This document shows positions 16,716-25,097 of a stretch of DNA of 35,870 bases, in pieces. Each line of letters starts with the position of its first letter. The first letter of the stretch is position 1. Source of the DNA: Saprospiraceae bacterium (GTDB taxonomy: Bacteria > Bacteroidota > Bacteroidia > Chitinophagales > Saprospiraceae); contig JAIYAV010000239.1 of the NCBI GenBank assembly GCA_027488855.1, positions 1-35,870 on the forward strand. The letters run 5' to 3'. The notes under the pieces are model-generated. The model did not search any database. It saw nothing but the letters and a program-made list of their open reading frames with translations, and had not been told where the DNA came from. Both the position numbers and the translations under genes were made by a program.

Positions 16716-16808
16716 GGTTCCCATGGATCAAGCTCCCAGTGATCAATTTCCCACGACTAAAGTCATGGGTTCTTTTTTTGGGTGGCCTCCCACGGATAAA
16801 TCCGTGGG
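16703..16808. repeat. 15-nt tandem units plus two REP-like hairpins
   Basis: Four imperfect units start at 16703, 16718, 16733 and 16748, a strict 15-nt period: TTCCCATGGATGAGG, TTCCCATGGATCAAG, CTCCCAGTGATCAAT, TTCCCACGACTAAAG. The fourth forms a hairpin (CCCACGACT / AGTCATGGG, 16750-16769). A second, perfect hairpin with CCCACGGAT and its complement lies at 16789-16808. The first unit holds the permease stop codon. Confidence 0.8.
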
Positions 16809-16845
16809 TTGGCGTGTTCCTTGGGGAATTTTGCTGGATTTGGAT

Positions 16846-16853
16846 TATATTTG
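16846..16853 (+). promoter_or_regulatory. candidate -7 box of the PARIS-like operon (TATATTTG)
   Basis: An exact TAnnTTTG match 22 nt before the ATPase start. A TTG at 16821-16823 lies 22 nt upstream and could be a weak -33 element. The REP-like block just before it separates this unit from the permease. Confidence 0.45.
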
Positions 16854-16875
16854 AGGATTCAAAACTGAATATTAG

Positions 16876-18126
16876 ATGTTTAGACTGAATAGGATTATAA
16901 TCAATGGGTTTAAAGACCCGAACCGTGTAGTGGATTTAGCGTTTGCGGAGGGGCCAATAACTGTAATTTATGGTGAAAATGGTTCTGGTAAGACAACTTT
17001 GTTGAAAGTTTTACAAGCAGTACTTAGCATTGATAGCTCTCAATTGAGAAAAGAGAAAATTTCTTCTTGTACGCTGAAATTTCAAGATAAACTAGGCAAT
17101 GTTTTAATTCAGACGCTAGAGATTTCAGGGAAGGAGATAAAGACAAAAGCAGAAATTGATTTGAATGGACAAACAACAATACTACCTTATCAAGGATATA
17201 AAGAAATTACTGAATCGGTAACCTCAATATTATTTGGGCTTAATAGAGGCGGGCATGATCTGAGACTGCAAATAATGGATTTGATCAATCAAGATTTAAT
17301 CCAACTTAAAAAACATGTATTAGAAGAAGGTTTAAAGACGATAGATAATCTAATCCTACTTACGACGAAGGTCGATCACAGTAATGACGAGTTAATAAGA
17401 AAAAATCAGCATCTCACTTTAGATGATTTATCTGTTGCAACTATTGAAAAGGCACTTAAAACCGCATATGATAAGGGCCACACAGCTGTACTTACGGGAA
17501 TGAGCAATGCTTTTTTTGCAACCATAGATAATGCCATTAATTTCAATGGTGGAGCCAGTTTATCTAATGATTTCCAATCAAGATTTAATAAACAAAAAAG
17601 ATTTTTTCTTTCATTTGTTGAAAACCTTGATGAGTCTAATACAAAAAAAAGGCTCAAAGATGTATTGAATAAAGAGGCTCCTGATCTTAGTCAAGAGAGC
17701 TCCATATTTAAGGCTTTGCTTGGCAATCTTTTGATTAAAGCAGAACAAGATGAAAGAGAAAATCTCGATTTGAAAGCTATCAATCGAATTGTTGAAATTT
17801 TTAACGATTTTGTTATTTTCGATAAAAGGTTGATAGTTAATTCTGTAGAAACTTACATTGAACTAAATGACGGCCAACGTCACGAACTCAAAGATCTTTC
17901 CAGTGGAGAGCGGCACTTACTAAGCTTCCTGACACTCTTTCTAATCCTGGGACGTGATCGAAACATCTTTCTAATTGACGAACCAGAAATTTCCATGTCC
18001 ATTAAATGGCAAAGAAAATTATTGGACTTGCTCTCTGAATTCTCCCCTCAAGCTCAAATCATCGTTGCCACCCATAGCCCTTCAATAGCTGATGGTCATA
18101 CCGAATATTTAAAAGAATTGGTTTAG
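16876..18126 (+). CDS. AAA_15-type ATPase, PARIS AriA-like
   Basis: 416 residues with an ABC/SMC-type split ATPase: Walker A GENGSGKTT at 33-41, signature LSSGERHL from 341, Walker B FLIDEPE at 365-371, H-switch H400 (VATHSPSIADG). The middle (about 110-330) is helical. Four bases after its stop the DUF4435/TOPRIM gene begins. This pairing and both lengths match the PARIS anti-phage system, in which an AriA ATPase scaffold holds the AriB nuclease and releases it on sensing phage anti-restriction proteins. Assignment to PARIS is inference from architecture; other ATPase/DUF4435 pairs exist. AT-rich, unlike the permease before it and the PLP enzyme after the pair. Confidence 0.85.
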   Translation: MFRLNRIIINGFKDPNRVVDLAFAEGPITVIYGENGSGKTTLLKVLQAVLSIDSSQLRKEKISSCTLKFQDKLGNVLIQTLEISGKEIKTKAEIDLNGQTTILPYQGYKEITESVTSILFGLNRGGHDLRLQIMDLINQDLIQLKKHVLEEGLKTIDNLILLTTKVDHSNDELIRKNQHLTLDDLSVATIEKALKTAYDKGHTAVLTGMSNAFFATIDNAINFNGGASLSNDFQSRFNKQKRFFLSFVENLDESNTKKRLKDVLNKEAPDLSQESSIFKALLGNLLIKAEQDERENLDLKAINRIVEIFNDFVIFDKRLIVNSVETYIELNDGQRHELKDLSSGERHLLSFLTLFLILGRDRNIFLIDEPEISMSIKWQRKLLDLLSEFSPQAQIIVATHSPSIADGHTEYLKELV

Positions 18127-18129
18127 GAT

Positions 18130-19053
18130 ATGGAATTCAAAGTTCGATTGATAGACAGGCTTGTTGAAGCAAGAATAGTTAAAGAACCCTTTATCATTGT
18201 TGAGGGCAAGGATGATCGTCAGATTTATTCAAGACTAGTCAATGAGATAAACAAAGAAGCAAAAGTTCACGCTGTTGCGGAATTCGAAGACTTCCATGCT
18301 GGATGCGAAAATGTTATTCAGTGCATGGAACAATTGCAGCAGAAATTGATCAATGACCCAATTAATCAGCGCTTTGTACTAGGAATCATTGATCGGGATA
18401 GTAGACCATTCAAAGGTGGTGCTAGCTTAGCTGAACTGCTCAACCTGTATATCCTCAGACACTACTCTATCGAGACATATTTTGCTACCTCTTTAAACCT
18501 TTCCCGGCTTATTGAAAAAAGCACTTATGCCACTTTAGAAGATGTTGATCAAGAAATCATTGCCTTTGTTTTAGCGAATGTTCCTGAATCCTTTTCCACC
18601 TTGTATTATATTTCCTTGGATGCATTGAAACAAGAATGTTTAGGACTGGATACCTATAAAGCTTCAGTCGCTTATGGCGATGATGATACTGGAAGCAAAG
18701 TTTCAAGGCAATTTCGGGAGCACTTTGAGCAAAATGTGTTGCCAGAGCGACAAGCAGATCTGGATCTTTTTGCACTGGATAAAGAGATCACTATCGATGA
18801 CCTTAAACTCATCGCCAAAGGCAAATGGTACTTGTATAACTACCTTTATCGGGCAGGTTTTCACATCAAGAAATTGCATGAAAAATGTTTGGCCAATGAG
18901 TTGCGATCAGGGCGTCACTATGGCGATATTTTCAAGTTGCGGATTGAGCGCAACCCGGATCAGCTTGTTGATATTTTTTACCAAGACATTCTCCAATTCA
19001 TCGACCACGAAGAATGCAGTGACATCGTCGAAGCCATCAATTCGTTAGCCTAA
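18130..19053 (+). CDS. DUF4435/TOPRIM protein, PARIS AriB-like effector
   Basis: 307 residues. TOPRIM motifs are clear: FIIVEGKDDRQIYSRL (E25, D28, D29) and LGIIDRDSR (D88, D90). HYSIETYFAT (E115) then fits the conserved E-x-Y of DUF4435. Predicted to be a metal-dependent nuclease; the AriB of PARIS cleaves host tRNA and stops growth. The gap to the ATPase is 3 bases, so they are co-expressed. The C-terminal half (190-307) is less AT-rich and helical. A small imperfect hairpin (GGGCAA / TTGCCC at 19080-19101) follows the stop but lacks a T run. Confidence 0.85.
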   Translation: MEFKVRLIDRLVEARIVKEPFIIVEGKDDRQIYSRLVNEINKEAKVHAVAEFEDFHAGCENVIQCMEQLQQKLINDPINQRFVLGIIDRDSRPFKGGASLAELLNLYILRHYSIETYFATSLNLSRLIEKSTYATLEDVDQEIIAFVLANVPESFSTLYYISLDALKQECLGLDTYKASVAYGDDDTGSKVSRQFREHFEQNVLPERQADLDLFALDKEITIDDLKLIAKGKWYLYNYLYRAGFHIKKLHEKCLANELRSGRHYGDIFKLRIERNPDQLVDIFYQDILQFIDHEECSDIVEAINSLA

Positions 19054-19115
19054 GCCCCTGGAAGAATTAATTTTATCAAGGGCAACCGCAAGGGATTGCC
19101 CCAATAACCCTTCTC

Positions 19116-20276
19116 ATGGAATTATCTTTCATACTCAACGAACTAGGCGAAAACCGCGAAGATTACTTCAACGCCATCGCACCTCCCATCATCCAAACCA
19201 GTAATTTCCAGGTGCGGAAGGTGGATGAGTTGCGGGATTTGTTTGCCGACGAATCTAGCGGTTATTTGTACAGTCGGGGCATCAACCCTACGGTGGATAT
19301 TTTGCGGGAAAAACTGGCGGCGCTGGATCGGGCGGAAGACGCCCTGGTGTTTAATAGTGGCGCGGCGGCCATTTTCGCGGCAGTACTCGCCAACATCCAG
19401 GCGGATGAGCACATCATAAGTGTACAAAAGCCCTATACCTGGGCACAGCGCATGTTTGACAACATCTTGCCCCGCTTCAATGTCGATACCACTTATGTCG
19501 ATGGCACCTTGCTAGAAAATTTTGCAGACGCGATCCGCCCCAACACCCGCATCATTTACTTGGAAAGCCCGAATAGCTGGACTTACGCCCTGCAAGACTT
19601 GCGGGCAGTAGCCGATTTGGCCCGCGATCATGGCATCATCACCATTTGTGACAACAGCTACTGTACGCCCCTGTACCAAAGGCCGATCGAAATGGGGATC
19701 GATTTGGCCCTACAAAGTGCAACCAAGTACATTGGCGGGCATAGCGACACCGTAGCTGGCGTGCTCAGTGGGAGCAGCGCCATGATCAAAAAAATCTTCG
19801 ACAGTGAATACCTCAACATAGGGAGCGGCATCCAGCCTTTTAATGCTTGGTTGCTGATCCGGGGTTTGCGCACGCTTTCTGCGCGGCTGGAGCGGGTTTC
19901 GGCCACTACACCTAAAATTGTAGACTTCCTTAAACAGCATCCCCAGGTTGAAAAAGTATTGTTCCCCTTCGATGTGACCTTCCCACAATACGAACTGGCG
20001 CGCGAACAAATGAGCGGAGCCTGTGGCCTTTTGAGCTTTTACCTCTACGCCGATACGCGGCAGGAGATTGTGCGTTTTTGTGAAGGTTTGCACCACATCA
20101 TGATGGCGGTTAGTTGGGGTGGGCATGAAAGTTTGATCCTGCCAGGTTGTGCCAGTTTGTTGGATGAAGAATTCAACCCGGACAATCCTGCACATCGGGT
20201 TTTGCGCTTATATGTGGGTTTAGAAGATGCTGATTATCTGATCAAAGACCTGGAGCGAGGTTTCGATTGTATGTAA
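19116..20276 (+). CDS. PLP-dependent Cys/Met-metabolism enzyme (cystathionine gamma-synthase/beta-lyase family)
   Basis: 386 residues, fold-type I PLP enzyme. Visible motifs are YLYSRGINPTVDILREKLAA (active-site Tyr/Arg from the neighbouring subunit), FNSGAAAI (phosphate-binding loop), CDNSYCTPLYQRP (Asp to the pyridine N) and SATKYIGGHSD with the Schiff-base K204. Family members make or cleave cystathionine, methionine or homocysteine C-S bonds. The exact reaction cannot be read from the sequence. The protein starts without signal or extension. It lies 62 bp after the DUF4435 gene, probably as the resumption of the core chromosome. Confidence 0.9.
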   Translation: MELSFILNELGENREDYFNAIAPPIIQTSNFQVRKVDELRDLFADESSGYLYSRGINPTVDILREKLAALDRAEDALVFNSGAAAIFAAVLANIQADEHIISVQKPYTWAQRMFDNILPRFNVDTTYVDGTLLENFADAIRPNTRIIYLESPNSWTYALQDLRAVADLARDHGIITICDNSYCTPLYQRPIEMGIDLALQSATKYIGGHSDTVAGVLSGSSAMIKKIFDSEYLNIGSGIQPFNAWLLIRGLRTLSARLERVSATTPKIVDFLKQHPQVEKVLFPFDVTFPQYELAREQMSGACGLLSFYLYADTRQEIVRFCEGLHHIMMAVSWGGHESLILPGCASLLDEEFNPDNPAHRVLRLYVGLEDADYLIKDLERGFDCM

Positions 20277-20609
20277 GCAAACCTGATAATTTCACTAGCA
20301 TGGCCAAAGGTTTAGAAAAAAAACTGTGCACGGGACAATTATTTTTTTGTTGTTTAATTGTCAGATGCGTGACGTTTAACAAATCCATGCGTATAAAAGG
20401 TTGATTGCAAGTGATTTCGTATAAAAATCAACACACAAAAAGTTTTGCTCCTTGGCAATGAGTTTTCTGTGTCTGTGCTTTAGTAAATGTCAGTTGCATC
20501 TTACGTAATATTCCCCTAATTTTCGTTCGCTTTTGGTCACTCTAGAGCGTGTTTCAAATCAGTTTACCCCAGGGTTACTTTTTTCAAAACACAAGCCTTA
20601 ATCGAAGTT
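20277..20609. other. 333-bp intergenic region, no gene found
   Basis: AT-rich spacer with stops in all frames. I see no clear terminator, repeat or RNA structure. It should contain the promoter of the anti-sigma/ybeY pair, but no TAnnTTTG box stands out. Confidence 0.6.
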
Positions 20610-21014
20610 ATGCTGAAATTACCTTCCGATCCGCGCAGCGTCGCTAGTATTGAGTCCTTCTTGGACAAGATGGTAAACAAGTACAAAATCAACCCAGACC
20701 TTTACGGAAACATCCTGATCAGCCTTACTGAAGCAGTGAATAACGCGATTATTCACGGCAACAAGCAAGATGCCTCCAAACATGTGCAAATCCAAATGCA
20801 CAAGTCGGCAGATTGTATTGCAGTGCGGGTTTCAGACGAAGGTCGTGGTTTTGATTACCGTAGCTTACCAGATCCTACTCAACCGGAAAACCGCTGCAAA
20901 TGTGGTGGCCGTGGAGTATTCATGATGCAGCAATTTTCGGATGGCATCCGTTATTGCGACAATGGCCGCACTGTAGAAATGCAGTTTCGCCTCAATTGTG
21001 GCAACAATCGCTAA
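20610..21014 (+). CDS. anti-sigma-factor-type histidine kinase-like ATPase (RsbW family)
   Basis: 134 residues, the length of a lone HATPase_c_2 domain. The N box is EAVNNAIIHGN (41-51), G1 is DEGRGFD (76-82) and G2 is GGRGVFMM (99-106). Such proteins are Ser/Thr kinases that bind a sigma factor or phosphorylate an anti-anti-sigma (STAS) protein. No STAS or sigma gene is in the window, so the partner is unknown. The stop is 17 bp before ybeY; the two appear to form an operon. Confidence 0.92.
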   Translation: MLKLPSDPRSVASIESFLDKMVNKYKINPDLYGNILISLTEAVNNAIIHGNKQDASKHVQIQMHKSADCIAVRVSDEGRGFDYRSLPDPTQPENRCKCGGRGVFMMQQFSDGIRYCDNGRTVEMQFRLNCGNNR

Positions 21015-21031
21015 TTTTTCACCAAACTTTT

Positions 21032-21505
21032 ATGGATGATTTTGAACTTTACGATGATTTAGAAGAAGAAGGCCAAAGTGACCCAATTTCTTTTTTTGCA
21101 GAAGAAATTGATTTCGAACCTGCCAATCCCGCCTTGTTGCGCCGATGGATAGAAAAGGTTATAGCGCACGAAAAGGCGGAGCTCAATTTTATCAACTATA
21201 TTTTTTGTGATGACCCTTATCTACTGAAACTCAATCAAGAGTACCTTCAGCACGACACCCTCACCGATATCATCACTTTTCCGTACCACGATCCACCCGT
21301 TGTAGAGGGAGACGTGTTCATCAGCATCGACCGCATTCACGACAATGCCCACCAATTTGGGGTTACTTTTGAGCAGGAGCTGCACCGGGTGATTATCCAT
21401 GGGGCGCTTCACCTCTGTGGATACGAGGATAAGGATCCTGCTGATAAAGCAAAAATGACCGAGAAGGAAGACGAAGCCCTAGAGTTGTTAAAAACAGTAG
21501 GCTAA
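21032..21505 (+). CDS. ybeY: endoribonuclease YbeY (rRNA maturation)
   Basis: 157 residues, UPF0054. DTLTDIITFPY, GDVFISIDRI and HGALHLCGYEDKD are all diagnostic. Metal ligands H123 and H127 are present; the third ligand position (His in E. coli HGxLHLxGYDH) is D133 here, as I recall for other Bacteroidota. YbeY matures 16S rRNA 3' ends and takes part in ribosome quality control. The start at 21032 gives MDDFELYDDL; an acidic N-terminal extension of about 25 residues precedes the usual fold. The frame is open upstream to 20900, inside the anti-sigma gene, and is not coding there. Confidence 0.93.
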   Translation: MDDFELYDDLEEEGQSDPISFFAEEIDFEPANPALLRRWIEKVIAHEKAELNFINYIFCDDPYLLKLNQEYLQHDTLTDIITFPYHDPPVVEGDVFISIDRIHDNAHQFGVTFEQELHRVIIHGALHLCGYEDKDPADKAKMTEKEDEALELLKTVG

Positions 21506-21517
21506 ATTGCAAATGGC

Positions 21518-22309
21518 TTATTGTGATGATTTGCTAACCTTGCCATAGGCTACAAAATGTGGATTCAACAGATTTTCCTTGTTGTACCGCAAAGGCTCTT
21601 GGGTATTCTGATCAATAACCATTCCCCCAGCCTCTTCCAGCACAATTTGCGCAGCGCCGGTATCCCATTCCATCGTTGGCCCCATGCGTGGGTAAACGTG
21701 CGCCTGCCCCTGGGCAATCATCAAAAACTTGAGCGAGCTGCCTCGTGAAACCAACTCGGGTTGATCCAGTGCATTGATGAATGCTTCGGTCTCCGGATTC
21801 ATGTGTGAACGCGAACAAACTACTTTCAGCCCGGCATCTTTTAGTCCAAAAGACAATGCTTGCAATTGCTCAACTTTCCCATCTTTTTCAAAAAACGCTC
21901 CTTCGCCTTTCAGTGCATAGTACATTTCATCATAAACCGGAACGTACACTACGCCCAATTCAATGACGCCATTGTTGATCAGGGCGATGTTGACCGTAAA
22001 ATCCCCATTGCGTTTGACAAATTCCTTGGTGCCATCCAGTGGATCAACCAACCATGCTTTGCTGAAATGTTGGCGCTCGCTGTAAGGCTGCAATTTATTT
22101 TCTTCCGAAATGATCGGGTATTGTACAGGTAGTGCTTCCAGAGCGCTACAGATGATGGCGTTGGCCGTACGGTCGGCGATGGTTAGGGGAGAAGTATCAG
22201 CCTTGTGTTCAACCTGAAAATCGGCTTCGTTGGCGTAAATGTCCAGAATAGCCGCCCCAGCCTGACGAGCAATTTGGGTTATTTCAGCAATGAGTTGTTT
22301 GTTCTGCAT
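21518..22309 (-). CDS. cysQ: 3'(2'),5'-bisphosphate nucleotidase CysQ
   Basis: 263 residues of the inositol monophosphatase-like superfamily. Metal-binding motifs are ISEEN (E69/E70), WLVDPLDGTKEF (D89, D92) and EWDTGAA near the C-terminus. It removes the 3'-phosphate of PAP/PAPS, protecting sulfur metabolism and RNA turnover. The start is ATG 22309 (MQNKQLIAEITQIARQAG). A TTG at 22333 would add eight residues and enter the galE promoter space. It diverges from galE with 35 bp between start codons, so their promoters must overlap. Confidence 0.92.
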   Translation of the reverse strand: MQNKQLIAEITQIARQAGAAILDIYANEADFQVEHKADTSPLTIADRTANAIICSALEALPVQYPIISEENKLQPYSERQHFSKAWLVDPLDGTKEFVKRNGDFTVNIALINNGVIELGVVYVPVYDEMYYALKGEGAFFEKDGKVEQLQALSFGLKDAGLKVVCSRSHMNPETEAFINALDQPELVSRGSSLKFLMIAQGQAHVYPRMGPTMEWDTGAAQIVLEEAGGMVIDQNTQEPLRYNKENLLNPHFVAYGKVSKSSQ

Positions 22310-22344
22310 TGAATGGGTATTTTTGAGCCGCAAAACTAATACAA

Positions 22345-23355
22345 ATGAGCAAGATTCTCGTTACGGGTGGCTGCGGCTACATCGGCAGCCATACCCTGGT
22401 TGATTTGATCGACAATGGTTTTGAAGTAGTTTCCATTGATAACCTGATCAATGCATCGGAAAGTATCCTCGCTGGGGTCAAAGCCATCACGGGGAAAACG
22501 GTGCAAAATTATCCCGTCGACCTCTGCGATAAAACAGCAACCAAGGCCGTATTCCAAGCCCATCCCGACATCTCCGGCATCATCCATTTTGCCGCGCTTA
22601 AATACGTAGGCGAAAGTGTGGAAAAACCGCTGCGCTATTTTCACAACAACCTCGACAGTTTGCTCAATGTCCTGGAGTGCATGTTGGAGTTTGGGGTGAA
22701 AAACATCATTTTCTCTTCCTCCTGCTCCGTTTACGGCAATGCTACTGAACTGCCCGTGACCGAAAGCACCCCCTTCCAAAACGCCGAGTCACCCTATGCT
22801 CGCACCAAACAGATGGGCGAGCACATCTTACACGACTTCTGTTTTCAGGAAAAAAATACCAACGCGGTCATCCTGCGCTATTTCAACCCGGCAGGGGCCC
22901 ACGAAACGACCCTGATCGGTGAAGCGGCTACGGCAGCCACCAACCTCGTGCCCGTAATCACCGAAACAGCAGCGGGCAAACGCGCCAGCATGACCGTTTT
23001 CGGGGATGACTACCCAACCCGTGATGGCAGTTGTGTACGCGACTACATCCACGTGATGGACCTGGCCAACGCCCATACCAAAGCCATTCAATACCTCCTG
23101 GCCAATCAGCAGGAGAGCAATTGCGAAACCTTTAACCTGGGCATTGGTGAAGGCGTAACGGTGCTGGAGGCCATCAAAGCCTTTGAAGCCGTGTCCGGCC
23201 AAAAACTCAATTACATCATTGGCCCTCGCCGGGCTGGCGATGTGGTCGCGATTTATGCCAACAACAACCGGGCTACTGAGCGCCTCGGCTGGCAGGCCCA
23301 ACGCGGAATTAGTAACATCATGCGTACGGCCTGGGAGTGGGAGCAAAAACGTTGA
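22345..23355 (+). CDS. galE: UDP-glucose 4-epimerase
   Basis: 336 residues, extended short-chain dehydrogenase. NAD-binding GGCGYIG at 8-14; catalytic S124-126 region (SSSCSVYG), Y151 and K155 (YARTK); RYFNPAGAH for sugar nucleotide binding; RDYIHVMDLA. Length and motifs are those of GalE, which interconverts UDP-glucose and UDP-galactose for the Leloir pathway and surface polysaccharides. It is a single gene with a terminator just after it. Confidence 0.95.
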   Translation: MSKILVTGGCGYIGSHTLVDLIDNGFEVVSIDNLINASESILAGVKAITGKTVQNYPVDLCDKTATKAVFQAHPDISGIIHFAALKYVGESVEKPLRYFHNNLDSLLNVLECMLEFGVKNIIFSSSCSVYGNATELPVTESTPFQNAESPYARTKQMGEHILHDFCFQEKNTNAVILRYFNPAGAHETTLIGEAATAATNLVPVITETAAGKRASMTVFGDDYPTRDGSCVRDYIHVMDLANAHTKAIQYLLANQQESNCETFNLGIGEGVTVLEAIKAFEAVSGQKLNYIIGPRRAGDVVAIYANNNRATERLGWQAQRGISNIMRTAWEWEQKR

Positions 23356-23373
23356 TTTTTCATCTAGTTGATC

Positions 23374-23426
23374 ATAAAATGAAAAAAGCCGGCTTCCATC
23401 AATGAGTCGGGTTTTTTTCATTTTAT
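23374..23426 (+). terminator. terminator after galE
   Basis: ATAAAATGAAAAAAGCC pairs with GGGTTTTTTTCATTTTAT. The stem is long with an AT-rich base, has a short bulge in the G/C top, and contains a T7 run in its 3' arm. Confidence 0.8.
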
Positions 23427-23668
23427 GCTAGCCAGATTTCTTGTCATGAATTTAATTTAAATTAGATGTATTTTTAATGAGTAATCAATAATTTCGAAAA
23501 CAATCTTCTACAATCGGCGTTTTTGATTTTTAAAAGTATTACTATTTTTCTATTACAATTGAAATGATTTTAATACATTTGTTACGACTTTCCAATTGAG
23601 CCATTTTAAGAGCGCGTTACCTACCATTCTTATCTACCATTTCCTCATTCATTAAAATTTTTACTCCC

Positions 23669-25018
23669 ATGAAGCACTTAATACGCTTGTGCTTGGCGCT
23701 GTTTATGCTAGGCTTGGTCACGGCTTGCGATACTGATGACCAAGAAGTTACCTTTCTCCCTACTGCGGATGAGTACGACTCGGAGCTCGTCCAAGACTGG
23801 ATGGATCTTACCCTGCAACTCACCAAAGAAACCGCAGGCTATACCCCACCAGTTGCCGCCCGGATGTTTGGATACGTTAGCTTGGCTTTATTTGAGTCGG
23901 TTCGCCCCGGAATTCCTAAGGGGCTGAGTATGGCCGGGCAGGTTTCGGGCTTGGAAGCTTCTAATTTACCTCAAATTGATCCCAACCTGGAGTACCACTG
24001 GCCATTGGTGGGCAATGCAGCTTTGGCCCAAATAATAAAGGCCTGCTATGCGCCCACTTCGGAGCAGAACAAGTTTTTGATCGGCAGTTTGGAGCAAAAG
24101 TACAATGAACGCTATCGGAATAAAATTCACGACGACATTCACAAACGATCCACCGAGTATGGCAAAGCAATGGCGGATGCCATCGCCAACTATGCGAATA
24201 GTGATGGCCAGCAATTTTGTTACCAAACCAACTTTCCGGCCAGTTACACCGTACCTACTGGAGCAAGTTTGTGGGTGCCTACCGCACCAGCTTTCCAAAA
24301 AATACCACTCCAGCCTTTTTGGGGTAAAGTGCGGACTTTTTTCCCAAACAATGCTGATATTTCGATGTTGCCTGCACCACCTACCTACTCCACCGACAAA
24401 ACTTCGCCTTTTTATCAGCAAGCGTTGGAAGTATACACAACCGGTAAAAATCTGACGGTGGAACAAAAAACCATTGCTGAATATTGGAGTGATGATCCTG
24501 GAAAAACCTTTACTCCACCAGGGCACTCCATTGCCATAACCAGGCAGGTATTGGACAAGGAAGAAGCCAGCCTGGCAGTTGCTGCTGAGGCTTTTGCCCG
24601 CGTTGGGATGGGGGTACACGATGCTTTTGTGTCGTGCTGGAATGCTAAGTACATCTATAACCTGATGCGGCCCATCACTTACGTCAAAGCTCAAATTGAT
24701 GCCTCTTGGAATGCGCATCTGAACACGCCTCCTTTCCCTGAGTACACCTCGGGGCATTCCACCCAATCGGGGGCAACGGCGCAAATTTTATCCGATTTAT
24801 TCGGTTACAATTATGCCTTTACCGATCGGGCACACACAGCTCGCACCGACATCAACGGTGGTCCACGTACGTTCGGCACATTTTTTGAATTTGCCAACGA
24901 GGCCGCCGTCAGCCGTTTGTACGGCGGGATTCACTACCGTTTCGGCAACGAACAGGGGCTTTTACAAGGTATCCGGGTAGGAAAAAACATCAGTAAATTG
25001 AAATTCAGAGACCAATAA
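23669..25018 (+). CDS. vanadium-dependent haloperoxidase/PAP2-like lipoprotein
   Basis: 449 residues. Lipobox LVTAC with Cys20 marks a lipoprotein. The C-terminal half carries the vanadate/phosphate site of the haloperoxidase-acid phosphatase superfamily: K327 and R334 (AKYIYNLMRP), S361-G-H363 (EYTSGHSTQSG), R416 and H422 (RLYGGIHYRF). The spacing between these motifs is that of vanadium chloroperoxidases rather than of small PAP2 lipid phosphatases. It may oxidise halides with H2O2 or act as a phosphatase; the sequence alone does not decide. The surface or periplasmic side of a membrane is expected. Single gene; 242 bp of AT-rich spacer precede it. Confidence 0.88.
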   Translation: MKHLIRLCLALFMLGLVTACDTDDQEVTFLPTADEYDSELVQDWMDLTLQLTKETAGYTPPVAARMFGYVSLALFESVRPGIPKGLSMAGQVSGLEASNLPQIDPNLEYHWPLVGNAALAQIIKACYAPTSEQNKFLIGSLEQKYNERYRNKIHDDIHKRSTEYGKAMADAIANYANSDGQQFCYQTNFPASYTVPTGASLWVPTAPAFQKIPLQPFWGKVRTFFPNNADISMLPAPPTYSTDKTSPFYQQALEVYTTGKNLTVEQKTIAEYWSDDPGKTFTPPGHSIAITRQVLDKEEASLAVAAEAFARVGMGVHDAFVSCWNAKYIYNLMRPITYVKAQIDASWNAHLNTPPFPEYTSGHSTQSGATAQILSDLFGYNYAFTDRAHTARTDINGGPRTFGTFFEFANEAAVSRLYGGIHYRFGNEQGLLQGIRVGKNISKLKFRDQ

Positions 25019-25032
25019 GTTGAGGAATAAAA

Positions 25033-25086
25033 GGCTGGCGCAAATTGATGCGCCAGCCATATAGCCTGCTACTCACGGCAGGTTTT
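25033..25086 (+). terminator. tandem hairpins, second with T tail
   Basis: A perfect 10-bp stem GGCTGGCGCA / TGCGCCAGCC (25033-25058) is followed by CCTGC / GCAGG (25065-25082) and TTTT. Together they can terminate the haloperoxidase transcript and, on the other strand, the hydrolase. Confidence 0.7.
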
Positions 25087-25097
25087 CAGCATATCTT

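Noticed and set aside
16068-16724. 218-codon minus-strand frame
   Set aside because: Shadow of the APC permease; rich in His/Pro/Gln as expected from an antisense of a membrane protein gene.
19080-19101. Hairpin after the DUF4435 gene as its terminator
   Set aside because: The stem is short with mismatches and no T run follows, so I do not list it as a terminator.
22310-22333. TTG start eight codons upstream for cysQ
   Set aside because: It runs into the short divergent spacer with galE and the ATG at 22309 matches the family N-terminus.
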